A stretch of 64,000 nt of DNA. Origin: Pseudalkalibacillus hwajinpoensis. Its GTDB lineage: Bacteria; Bacillota; Bacilli; Bacillales; Guptibacillaceae. The stretch's first letter is position 1, and every line of letters begins with the position of its first letter. Positions 1 through 8,053 of this stretch are shown piece after piece. The position numbers and the translations under genes are program-made. The notes under the pieces are model-generated. The model saw only the letters and a program-made list of their open reading frames with translations. It had not been told where the DNA came from and made no database searches. The DNA lies in NCBI RefSeq assembly GCF_039851965.1, contig NZ_CP156674.1:868001-932000 (forward strand), given 5' to 3'.

Positions 1-603
1 AGCACTTCTTTCAATTCCTTTGCGCTGAATTAGAGCTGCACGGTAAGTGTCAATCGTACCAATCAACGGTAATATACCTACTCCTTTTGAAACCAGGATG
101 ACCGGTACACTTAGTTCGGTTATCTTTGTTTGCTGGGCTTCTATTTTCTCTTCCTTTAATTGATTCGTGTAGACCGTAACTTTATGAAGAAGAAGATCAA
201 ATGATTTATTCATATAGCTCCCCCATTCAGCAAGGCGACTTGCCACAATGAGTTCATTTTCCTGTACGCTAAATTCAACCATCACATCCCAAAGGATCTG
301 TCTTAAGTATGTTAAGCTCGCAACCATTTGCTGAAGAGAGAAAGTGTGATATTCAAAAATCTCAACAATTCTCCCTGCCCACTCCTGAACATCGCGACTA
401 TTGGATTCCAGGAAGATCATTTGTCTTACAAAATCAGAACAAAATGCTTGAATTTCTTTTTTTAGTTCAGGCACTTGAAGAACGGCTGTATCAGTCGCTT
501 CTTTTTCATCGACTAGAAGTTGAAGTCGCTTAACCCATTTCTCACCGATTTCTTCAAGACGATCATGAAAATAGTCGACATACATACTCTCTACTTTATC
601 CAT
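1..603 (-). CDS. RsbR-family STAS protein, stressosome component (partial)
   Basis: The gene starts with ATG at 603 and runs off the left edge after 201 codons. The first ~140 residues are helical, as in the N-terminal non-haem globin-like domain of RsbR paralogues. From about residue 165 comes a STAS-type start, with motifs PVILVSKGVGILPLIGTID and TYRA. RsbR paralogues form the cytoplasmic stressosome with RsbS and hold RsbT until stress releases it to activate the sigma-B pathway. That role is known for the family; here it is inferred. Upstream is AGGAGACGTGACA, a usable ribosome binding site. The C-terminal half of STAS, with its phosphorylatable threonines, lies outside the window. Confidence 0.8.
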   Translation of the reverse strand, partial: MDKVESMYVDYFHDRLEEIGEKWVKRLQLLVDEKEATDTAVLQVPELKKEIQAFCSDFVRQMIFLESNSRDVQEWAGRIVEIFEYHTFSLQQMVASLTYLRQILWDVMVEFSVQENELIVASRLAEWGSYMNKSFDLLLHKVTVYTNQLKEEKIEAQQTKITELSVPVILVSKGVGILPLIGTIDTYRAALIQRKGIERSA

Positions 604-704
604 TGTCACGTCTCCTAATTAAGTTGATAACTCATTGTTTCCCCAAAGAAACCTTTTGTACACTTTTTAACTCTCTGTTTTTCATCTCATCATTTATTAA
701 CTAG

Positions 705-736
705 TAAAAGAGGCCTTCACTCAGAAGGCCTCTTTT
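705..736 (-). terminator. Terminator after the swrC-type gene (bidirectional)
   Basis: A 13-bp perfect stem (AAAAGAGGCCTTC and its complement) has a 5-base loop and T runs on both sides. It lies 7 bases past the stop at 743 and would end minus-strand transcription of the RND gene. It insulates the downstream rsbR-like gene, which is read on the same strand. Confidence 0.85.
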
Positions 737-742
737 CTAATC

Positions 743-3700
743 CTATTCGCTTCTTTCTTTTCTTCTAAACTTCATAAAGAATTCATAAACGACCGGTACG
801 ATAATCAGTGTAAGCAGCGTAGAACTTGTAAGTCCACCAATAACGGTTACCCCAAGTCCTTTCGAGATTAATGCCCCGCCTTCTAAACCAAAAGCAAGTG
901 GTGCTAATGCACCTATCGTAGCAAGAGCCGTCATTAAGATCGGTCGTAGACGAGTACCTGCCGCTTCAAGAAGAGCATTTCTAGTCGTAAGTCCTTCTTT
1001 CTCTTTATGAATCACTCGATCAATTAGCACAATCGCATTTGTTACAACGATACCAATCAACATCAGCATCCCAATCATGGAAGAGATACTTATCGTTTCA
1101 CCGGCAATTAATAGTCCAACGAGACCACCAATCACGGTAAACGGAAGTGAGAACAGAATGGCAAGTGGCGCGAGGCCTCCTCCAAACGTTACAACGAGAA
1201 CAAGGTATACGATCGCAACCGCAGCAGCCATCGCAAGACCAAGCTGTGTGAATGATTCGTTGATATCTTCTGTTACACCGCCTAACGTCACTTCAGATGA
1301 ATCCGGTAGCTCCATTTCATCAATCGCAGCTTGAACGTCACCAGATACTTTCCCGACATTATCATCAAGCACTTCTGCCGTTACGTTTGCGTAGACTTTA
1401 CCATCGCGTCGCGTAATGGTGTTTGAGGATTCGCCTTCTTCAACCGTCGTTACTTCGCTAAGCGGAACATCCTTACCTAAAGGTGATTGAATCGTTGTAT
1501 CTTTAAGATCCTGCTTATTTTCGTACGTCTTCTTGTCCACTTCAAGAACAACATCAACTTCTTCTCCGTCTTTTTCAACAGTCGTTAGAACTGGAGGTGT
1601 TCCCGTGTTACGAAGTTCCATTCCAATTTGGCCAGCTGTTAAGCCAAGCTGGCTGAGCTTCTCAGGGTCAGCTACGATCGTGTATTGATCATAGGATTCT
1701 GAAATACTAGAAGAGATATTCGTCAAATCATCCTGTTCTTCAAGTAATGAAGTAACATCAGTTACAACTGGGCCAAGATCACTCATTGTTTCGCCATTCA
1801 CAACTAACGTAATCTGGTTACTTCCACCAGAGGCAGAAACGTCTTGATAACCCCATTCCCCTTTTCCTCCGATGTCTTTGAGCTCGTCAAGTACTGTCTT
1901 ACGCTCTTTATCAAATTCTTCTGTTTCTTTATCATAGTTTACAAAGAAGAGAACTTGATTACTAGCACCCGGATTCGTTGGATTTTCTCCACCAATAGAG
2001 TACTGAATCGTGTCGACATCCTCTTTATCGAGGAAATAATTTTCCGCTTCCATCGCGAGGTCATTAATTTCTTCAGTGGTTTGACCTGGGTCAGGATTAT
2101 ACGTTGCAATAATCATTTTTTGCTGATCAGAAGGCAGGAAGCTTACACCAACAATAGGAGCAAGGAAAAGACTTCCAACTAGCAGTAGAATGCTAGCACC
2201 GAATGTAATGAGTTTATGGTTTAACGTCCAGTTCTAGGCTTTTTTATAGCTATTCGCAAGACGACCATTACCTTCTTGTTTGTGCTCACTCAGTTTCTGG
2301 CTAAGTCCTTTTTTGAACAATGAATCCGCCATAGCTGGCACGATTGTAATGGCTACAAGTAATGATGCTAGTAGCGCAAATACAACGGTAAGAGCGAACG
2401 GCAAGAACAATTCTCCAACAGGTCCCTGAACTAAACCAAGAGGAAGGAATACTGCGATCGTAACAATTGTTGAAGACATAATTGGAACAAACATTTCTTT
2501 TGTCGCTGCAGTGATTAACGCTTTTCCTTTTAGTTCCTCGCCTTTAATCGCCATTCGTCTATAAATATTTTCAATAACAACAATGGAATCATCGACAACT
2601 CGTCCAATCGCTACTGTCATAGCCCCAAGCGTCATAATGTTAAGTGTTATATCCAATTGGTTCAGAACCAATAGAGCTATTAGTAAGCTCAGCGGAATGG
2701 AAATGACTGAAATCAAAGTTGATTTAATGTTACGAAGGAAGAGCAAAATAATGAGCACTGCGAAAATAGCACCAACGATGGCTTTATTAAGCATTGTGCT
2801 GACAGACTCTTCAATTGGTTCACCCTGGTCAAATATTGTAATGATGCTAACATCTGAATTTGCTTCTTCAAGTGAAGCGATTTCTTCTTTAACATCATTT
2901 ACAACATCATTTACAACATCAACCGTATTCGCATCGGCTGATTTTATAATTTGGATGCCGATCGATTCCTCTCCATTCGTACGAGAAATAGATTCCGCTT
3001 CACCAGTTATCTCAATTTCGGCGATTTCTTGAAGCTGAACAGTTGGAACTGTTGTCTGCTGAGCTGTTTGAGCTGAAGCACTTGATTCGCTTCCAGTTGC
3101 CGGCTGCTGTGCGCCTTGAGGTGGCCCCTGTTGCTGCGTTCCAGTTGCTGGGCTTTGTGATGAAGGGATGGCAGGAATCTCAAGGTTTTTCAAGTCCTCT
3201 AAGGATGAAACATTCCCATCCAAAACGACCGCCTTCTGGCTATCGCTGAATTCATACAACCCGAGCGGGAAGTTAACCGCAGATCCCTGAATGATACTCT
3301 TAACAGTTGCTTCATCAAGCCCATATTCTTGCATTTTCTCTTCTTTAAAGGTAAATGAAACTTCTTCAATTTCCTGTCCAGCAATCGAGACGGAAGAGAC
3401 ACCTTCTACCCCTTCAATCGCCGGAAGAACCTCATCTTCTACTCTCTTTGTTAGTTCTGTTAGAGAACTATCTTTTTCAGACACGCTCAATGACATAACT
3501 GGAAAAGCATTAAAACTCAATCGAGACACATCAGGTTCCTGTACTTCATCTGGAAGTTCGAGACTCTGAAGTGTTTCTCTTACTTCAGCTTCCGCTTCAT
3601 CCATGTCCTTGCTAAAGTTATACTCTATCTGCACGTTCGATGCATTTTCAAACGAAGATGAGCTGACTACTTTAACACCCGACAAACTTTCTACTTTATT

Positions 3701-3907
3701 CTCTATAGGTTCTGATACCTTATCAGACACTTCCTCTGGTGTCGCACCCGGATATACCGTTGTTACTGAAACCAGCGGTGTAGTGATATTCGGAATTGTC
3801 TCCATTTTCATGTTAAAACCTGAATACAACCCTGCGGCTGTGACAATAATGGTTAGCAACCAGACCGCAAACTTATTATTCAAAGAAAATTGAATCAACT
3901 TCTTCAA
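743..3907 (-). pseudogene. swrC: SwrC/YerP-type RND efflux pump interrupted by in-frame amber codon
   Basis: This encodes an AcrB-like RND proton-driven exporter. B. subtilis SwrC protects against its own surfactin. The N-terminus (KLIQFSLNNKFAVWLLTIIV), an Ala/Gln/Ser-rich insert near residues 250-285, and the core motif GRVVDDSIVVIENIYRR near 440 all fit SwrC. A single TAG at 2234-2236 (codon 558) stops the frame just after the first six-helix bundle. The reading frame continues without shift through 39 more codons and then to the TAG at 743, giving 1054 codons in total, the normal family length. The expected residue at the stop is probably Leu, so TTG to TAG is the simplest change. The start is TTG with an AAAGGAG site. 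Without readthrough, neither half should make a pump. Confidence 0.85.
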
Positions 3908-3934
3908 GCAACTTCCACTCCTTTTCCCCTCTTA

Positions 3935-3948
3935 TGACTGACCAGTCA
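3935..3948. promoter_or_regulatory. Candidate TetR operator 1 (TGAC-N6-GTCA)
   Basis: TGACTGACCAGTCA lies 28 bases upstream of the swrC start, inside its probable promoter or leader. It has the same TGAC-N6-GTCA outline as the site at 4070-4083, which suggests one repressor binds both. Confidence 0.6.
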
Positions 3949-4069
3949 TTTCACACTTCACTATACTCAATCAATATATATAATTCAAGCTATTTATTTC
4001 AAAAAAATATGTAGTATTTGTAATTTAATTTGGGTTACCAAATCTATCTTCAAAATGATATAATTATAA

Positions 4070-4083
4070 TGACCAACTGGTCA
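4070..4083. promoter_or_regulatory. Candidate TetR operator 2 (TGAC-N6-GTCA)
   Basis: TGACCAACTGGTCA is a perfect 6+6 inverted repeat with a 2-base centre. It directly follows a TATAAT-like -10 element (4065-4070) of the plus-strand yerO-type gene. Binding there would block its own promoter, the usual autoregulation of TetR proteins. Confidence 0.65.
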
Positions 4084-4125
4084 CCACAACTCAGTCAGTA
4101 AGTATACTGCGAACAGAGGTGTATG

Positions 4126-5007
4126 ATGAACGAAAAAAAGAAATTGATTATAGAAGCCGCGATGCATTTATTTGCAAAAAAAGGGTTTCATTCAACTTCC
4201 ATACAGGAAATCGCCAACGAGAGTGGAATTTCTAAAGGAGCGGTATACCTGCACTTTCAGTCTAAAGATGATGTATTATATTCTATATTTGCTTATCATT
4301 ATGAGAAACTGAAGGCAAACATTTCCGAAGCGAAACTAGACTCGATTACTCCTGAAGAGCGGTTGAAGAAACTTCTCTATGTGCAGGGACAGGAAATTTT
4401 ACAACATAAAGAGTTTATTATTATGCAATTCAGGGAACAAGCTATTTCGATGAACAAAGAAATTGACGAACTAATTATGAAGATTAGAATCGAGTCACTT
4501 CAAACTCTAGCAACAGTAATTAAAGACTTATACGGTGACAAAGTTACGCCCATTTTACCTGACTGTGTTCTACTTTTGGATGGAATGTACGCTTCCTACA
4601 TAAAGCTAATGGTCCTCGAGGATGTGGAGATAGACCTTGAGAAACTACCTCTATTCATCATGGATAGAATGAATAATGTTGTAGAAGGTTTAATTCGTGA
4701 TCGAGTAGAACCACTTCTTTCTCAGGAAAAGGCGTATTCTATTTTCAAGAAAAAGAGCCCTAAAAGTACCTGTGAAAGTTCACCCTTATCCATCCTGATA
4801 GAAATGGAGTCGACAGTGAAACCCCTTAACCTTCAAGTTACGAGAAAAGAAGAATTAATCGAAACCCTTCACTTTCTTATGAAAGAAGCGAGAGAAAATC
4901 AGCCACGGCTATTCATTTTTAAAGGAATGCTCCATCAGTTTGAAGGGATCTCTGAACTTGATTTATATACAAAAGCTCTTATCGAAGCACTGGATCTTGA
5001 ACGATAG
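4126..5007 (+). CDS. yerO: TetR/AcrR-family repressor, YerO-like
   Basis: A 293-residue TetR protein. Residues ~1-60 hold the HTH: KKGFHSTSIQEIANESG then ISKGAVYLHFQSKDD. The rest is a long helical ligand domain. It is divergent from the swrC-type pump, as yerO sits next to yerP (swrC) in B. subtilis, and its length is close to YerO. It probably represses the pump and itself through the two TGAC-N6-GTCA sites between them. Two ATG codons lie in tandem (4123 and 4126). The second has the better spacing from AGAGGTG. The gene is intact although its presumed target is broken. Confidence 0.8.
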   Translation: MNEKKKLIIEAAMHLFAKKGFHSTSIQEIANESGISKGAVYLHFQSKDDVLYSIFAYHYEKLKANISEAKLDSITPEERLKKLLYVQGQEILQHKEFIIMQFREQAISMNKEIDELIMKIRIESLQTLATVIKDLYGDKVTPILPDCVLLLDGMYASYIKLMVLEDVEIDLEKLPLFIMDRMNNVVEGLIRDRVEPLLSQEKAYSIFKKKSPKSTCESSPLSILIEMESTVKPLNLQVTRKEELIETLHFLMKEARENQPRLFIFKGMLHQFEGISELDLYTKALIEALDLER

Positions 5008-5033
5008 ACCAAAATTATTGGAGGTGGAAGATT

Positions 5034-5132
5034 GTGAGAGAGCCGCTCCTGACAAAAGAAGAACTAAGACGTATTGTTCGCGAACTTCAATTAAAAGGAA
5101 TCAATGCCCAGCTTTGCTATAGAAAAGCATAA
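5034..5132 (+). CDS. Small 32-residue protein of unknown function
   Basis: A GTG-initiated frame follows a strong site (TGGAGGTGG at 5019-5027), 26 bases past the yerO stop, and ends just before a terminator. The product is basic with a helical start (LTKEELRRIVRELQ) and ends in NAQLCYRKA. I do not recognise a family. The good ribosome site and the terminator placed after it argue that it is a real last gene of the yerO transcript. Its length makes this uncertain. Confidence 0.5.
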   Translation: MREPLLTKEELRRIVRELQLKGINAQLCYRKA

Positions 5133-5145
5133 GTCCACACCTCCT

Positions 5146-5172
5146 AACGATCTGATATAGGTCGTTTTTTTT
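5146..5172 (+). terminator. Terminator after yerO and the small ORF
   Basis: The stem AACGATC pairs with GGTCGTT through one G-U pair, with a 7-base loop, followed by a run of eight or more T. Confidence 0.75.
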
Positions 5173-5342
5173 GTAGAAAAACAACCGTACATGGTATTAA
5201 ACTCCCTCTATGTTAATGAAACACCTCATTCCCCCTACACCGACTAAACGTTTCCGTGCTCTTCATCCTCGCTAATAACTTGTTCCCTTTTGTGACACCT
5301 GTTGGGATATGCCTTATTTTAAACTTACCGACGGAATAGAAG

Positions 5343-5852
5343 ATGGGTGCACCCTCTCTGGAGTCAAAATCATTGGATGATTATTTATTTCAGCACCTCG
5401 CGAGCCTCTATGCCCCACTAATGAAAAGTCAGATTAAAAAGCTACACCTTGCACATGACTACAGAACTTATGAACAGGTTGCATTAATTGCTTTATGGGA
5501 ATCTTATATAAGCTTTGATCATGAAAAGGGAAGCTTTTCTGCCTACGCCTATGTCAAAGTTCGTGGTAAACTTATAGACGAATTCCGTAAAGAGATGCGT
5601 CTATACAAACAGCAAGAGTATCAGTCGGATTGGGAGAAGCACGAAGAATTATATTTCACCTTGCATCGTGAAGATGACGTGGATGAGTATATGAAAGTAT
5701 TGACAGATAACCAGAAAAAATGGGTACAACAGGCCATCGTAGAGGGAATGTCACTTAAAGAAATTGCTTGTCGTGAAGGAGTAAGCATTGGAGCTGTTAA
5801 ATCCTGGAGGAAGAGCACGCTTGCGAAGTTAAGGAAGCATATTAAGGATTAA
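5343..5852 (+). CDS. Small sigma-70-type factor
   Basis: A 169-residue protein with sigma region 2-like sequence at about residues 20-85 (YEQVALIALWESYISFD, then SFSAYAYVKVRGKLIDEFRKE) and a region 4-type HTH at about 120-165 (NQKKWVQQAIVEGMSLKEI then GVSIGAVKSWRKSTL). It lacks regions 1 and 3. Members of this group in Bacillus include phage-type positive control factors (Xpf-like) and minor sigma factors. Its regulon cannot be read from the window and no anti-sigma gene is adjacent. The ribosome site is weak (GGAATAGAAG). Confidence 0.75.
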   Translation: MGAPSLESKSLDDYLFQHLASLYAPLMKSQIKKLHLAHDYRTYEQVALIALWESYISFDHEKGSFSAYAYVKVRGKLIDEFRKEMRLYKQQEYQSDWEKHEELYFTLHREDDVDEYMKVLTDNQKKWVQQAIVEGMSLKEIACREGVSIGAVKSWRKSTLAKLRKHIKD

Positions 5853-5856
5853 AAAA

Positions 5857-5885
5857 AACACTCCGTAACACGGAGTGTTTTCTAT
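5857..5885. terminator. Bidirectional terminator between sigma-like gene and rpmE2
   Basis: A 9-bp perfect stem (AACACTCCG) with loop TAACA has A and T runs on either side. It serves the convergent plus-strand sigma-like gene and minus-strand L31 gene. Confidence 0.85.
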
Positions 5886-5890
5886 TATTA

Positions 5891-6133
5891 CTAGCGGTTG
5901 TATTTCTTTTTGAACTTTTCAACACGTCCACCAGCATCGTTAAAGCGTTGCTGACCTGTGTAGAACGGATGAGATTCAGAACTAATATCAACCTTGATTA
6001 GTGGATATTCGCTACCGTCTTCCCACTCAATTGTTTCGTTAGATCCCATAGTAGAACCTGTTAGAAACTTAAAACCAGTACTAACGTCTAAAAATACAAC
6101 TTGCTGGTATTTTGGATGGATTCCTTCCTTCAT
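5891..6133 (-). CDS. rpmE2: 50S ribosomal protein L31 type B
   Basis: An 80-residue protein beginning MKEGIHPKYQQVVFLDVS and ending in a basic tail. It is the zinc-free (C-minus) L31: the CxxC pair of the type A protein is absent. In B. subtilis this form is made under zinc limitation and replaces the zinc-binding L31. The start at 6133 follows AAAGGAGGTCTAGCA; a longer upstream frame exists but lacks L31 sequence. A loose Zur-box-like stretch lies at 6156-6176, but its half-site spacing is off by one, so zinc control is only an inference. Confidence 0.92.
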   Translation of the reverse strand: MKEGIHPKYQQVVFLDVSTGFKFLTGSTMGSNETIEWEDGSEYPLIKVDISSESHPFYTGQQRFNDAGGRVEKFKKKYNR

Positions 6134-6469
6134 TGCTAGACCTCCTTTATCAATCAAATCATCATTTACGTTAAATGAATGGTATAGAAATAAACAGAGG
6201 TTTGGACCCAAATGTAATGGACACCAAAACCCGTCCTTTCTAGTATATAATTTTTGTGGCATATGTTCAAACATTGTATGAAACTTTTTAAAGAAATTTG
6301 ATAAATATTATGTAAGTTAGACATATTAAATAGTTCAAAAGACCCACTAGAGAAAAGGATCGTAAACTTTATCCTATCAAATGAACGATTTTCATTAAAA
6401 GCCATTGACGGATATGTGTCTAATTTGTCATGATTGCCATATAGATGGATCTTCAAGGAGGTTGTTGAA

Positions 6470-6640
6470 ATGAAGAATGAGACTCATGAGGAGATACTAC
6501 TTATTCAACAAATTCGTGATTGTATTAAGGAATTTCAAAACGATTACCCACCTGTTGTGAAAGAAGCGATTTACCATTCGATTATGAGACTAACTTCTAA
6601 ACTGGTTGATAGAGGCCAAACGCTGGTAAGAGGTCAATAA
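6470..6640 (+). CDS. Hypothetical 56-residue protein
   Basis: The ATG at 6470 follows a strong AAGGAGG site. The product is helical and charged (THEEILLIQQIRDCIKEFQ ... SIMRLTSKLVDRG) with no signal or membrane segment. I do not recognise the family. Its last 51 bases overlap the 3' end of the convergent Spo0E-like gene. Confidence 0.6.
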   Translation: MKNETHEEILLIQQIRDCIKEFQNDYPPVVKEAIYHSIMRLTSKLVDRGQTLVRGQ

Positions 6641-6778
6641 GTTATCAAGCTCCTGGCTACACTGTAACGTTTCTTCATGAGAAATTCCTTTCTCAATGCC
6701 AATCTCAATCATTTCCTCTTGCTTACGTTTAATCCAGTGAAGCAACTCTTCCTTTGCACTTTGCTTTACATACAACAA
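6590..6778 (-). CDS. Spo0E-like aspartyl-phosphate phosphatase
   Basis: A 62-residue protein with the family signature SQELD (CSQELDNLLTSYQ) at about residues 41-53 and a helical hairpin before it. Spo0E-type proteins (Spo0E, YisI, YnzD) remove phosphate from Spo0A~P and so hold back sporulation. The start is TTG at 6778, about 11 bases after AAGGAGG. A clear sigma-A-type promoter lies at 6827-6855. The 3' end overlaps the convergent gene ending at 6640. Confidence 0.8.
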   Translation of the reverse strand: MLYVKQSAKEELLHWIKRKQEEMIEIGIEKGISHEETLQCSQELDNLLTSYQRLASINQFRS

Positions 6779-6826
6779 GGCTCGCCACCCCTCCTTTTCT
6801 TACGTACAAAATCTATTATGCAAATT

Positions 6827-6855
6827 TCATTATGAGTTGTATAGACTTTCGTCAA
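6827..6855 (-). promoter_or_regulatory. Sigma-A-type promoter of the Spo0E-like gene
   Basis: On the minus strand TTGACG (6850-6855), a 17-base spacer and TAATGA (6827-6832) lie about 50 bases upstream of the TTG start at 6778. Spacing is ideal, and the -10 element is one or two bases from consensus. Confidence 0.65.
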
Positions 6856-6966
6856 AACTAGACAAAAACATTTCGTTTTTTTTTTACGATAATGTTCGTT
6901 ACACTATTCGTCTCGGTTCTCAATATAAGTCCATATGCCATAAAAGAACCAGACGTTTTCCCAACC

Positions 6967-6999
6967 AAATAAAATAACAGCTTCACAAACGAAGCTGTT
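6967..6999 (-). terminator. Terminator after fbpA-like gene
   Basis: A 9-bp stem (AACAGCTTC with its complement) begins at the fbpA stop codon and is followed on the minus strand by ATTTTATTT. Confidence 0.7.
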
Positions 7000-7177
7000 A
7001 CGTGCTGACTTTTGTATTTAGAACTTGCAGCGAATCTTTCGTTATTGAGAGGTAATAATAGATTAACTCAGTGTGTGAGCATTCATACAGTTGTTTTCGC
7101 TGCACTTTATAGATCCCTCTCTCTAATAATTGCACAATAAGTTCTTCTTTTGTTCGATATGATCTTTCCTTTTCCAT
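6998..7177 (-). CDS. fbpA: FbpA-like small basic protein
   Basis: A 59-residue protein with RTKEELIVQLLERGIYK then RQLYECSHTELIYYY, matching the short 'Fur-regulated basic protein A' family, in which a helix is followed by the motif GIYK-x(4)-QLYE. FbpA works with FbpB/FbpC and the sRNA FsrA in iron sparing in B. subtilis. I see no Fur box nearby. The start at 7177 has GGAGGATATGTG before it; a longer frame to 7216 has no such site. It starts 17 bases after the DUF421 stop, so the two are probably cotranscribed. Confidence 0.75.
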   Translation of the reverse strand: MEKERSYRTKEELIVQLLERGIYKVQRKQLYECSHTELIYYYLSITKDSLQVLNTKVST

Positions 7178-7193
7178 CACATATCCTCCAAAA

Positions 7194-7892
7194 CTATTCG
7201 ATCTGTGTAATGCCATCTTGATAATAATCTAGTGAGAGCTTTCCATCTGAGTGAAGCTGCGCAAGAAAGACCTCCGTAACTTCCACATGCTTATCAGCAA
7301 GTACTTTTTTCAGCCACTGCTCATTCCGGCCCACTTTCTCCAACATATCCTTTATAATTTCTCCATCCATAATAACGGTTTTGGGTTCTTTATCTTCAGG
7401 TAGCTGAAGCCATAATTCCGACGGCTTTACGGCACGATAATCTCGTTTTAATAACACGCTGAGCTCCCCGTCTGCTTCTAGAATGGCAAACTCCACCTCG
7501 CGTGCGGAAAAAACGCTTTTCTTTCGTAACATCTCTAGAAGTTCGTCTGATGTAAATCGCTCTTTACGTAAGTTATCCTCTAAGATTTTTCCATCTTTAA
7601 TAAATACTCTTGCTTGTCCTTCCACAAAATCTCTAACTTTCTTATTTTTCAATGAAGCGTAACTGAGCAAAACGGATACAAGTGTCCAGATCATAATACT
7701 CGTTGTCCCGTGCAACATGCTCGCTTTAACGTCCATTGATAAGCTACCAGCTATATCACCGATAATAATACCAACGATATATTCAAAATAGGATAGCTTG
7801 GACAGCTGTTTTTTACCGAGTAGCTTCGTAATTAGAAACAACCCTGCCAGGATAAACAGTGATCTAAGAACAATTTCAAACCATTCCTCCAT
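7194..7892 (-). CDS. DUF421 (YetF-type) membrane protein
   Basis: A 232-residue protein with three N-terminal membrane segments (about residues 7-25, 35-52, 60-80) and then a cytoplasmic YetF domain with two similar halves; motifs include GDIAGSLSM, ARVFIKDGKI and SVFSAREVEFAILEADGELSV. B. subtilis has several paralogues (YetF, YdfR, YkjA, YrbG). YetF-type proteins are linked to the spore germination and spore membrane literature in some cases, but function is not settled. The ATG at 7892 is supported by the conserved EWFEIVLRSL start. Confidence 0.85.
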   Translation of the reverse strand: MEEWFEIVLRSLFILAGLFLITKLLGKKQLSKLSYFEYIVGIIIGDIAGSLSMDVKASMLHGTTSIMIWTLVSVLLSYASLKNKKVRDFVEGQARVFIKDGKILEDNLRKERFTSDELLEMLRKKSVFSAREVEFAILEADGELSVLLKRDYRAVKPSELWLQLPEDKEPKTVIMDGEIIKDMLEKVGRNEQWLKKVLADKHVEVTEVFLAQLHSDGKLSLDYYQDGITQIE

Positions 7893-8053
7893 CGTTTTAT
7901 TCCCCTTTTATTCAACGTAAAAACCTTTTGTTTCATCCTTATTTTACTAACCTGTCCCACCTAATAAGGAATTATGTATTCTCTAGATCGAATTCATCTG
8001 ATACAGTAAGATAAGATAATTTAAACCTCTGGTCATTTAGAAAGGAAGATATG

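Noticed and set aside
2117..2233. Frameshift or two separate genes for the RND pump
   Set aside because: The 39 codons between the two open parts are in the same frame; only a TAG codon separates them.
1077..3893. Plus-strand open frames inside the swrC gene
   Set aside because: They are antisense to a well-supported RND coding frame and have no ribosome sites or family motifs.
6156..6176. Zur box before rpmE2
   Set aside because: The stretch has AAATC and TTACG halves, but their spacing is off by one and several core bases differ.
7892..7935. Sigma-W promoter before the DUF421 gene
   Set aside because: TGAAAC and CGTT are only 12 bases apart, too close.
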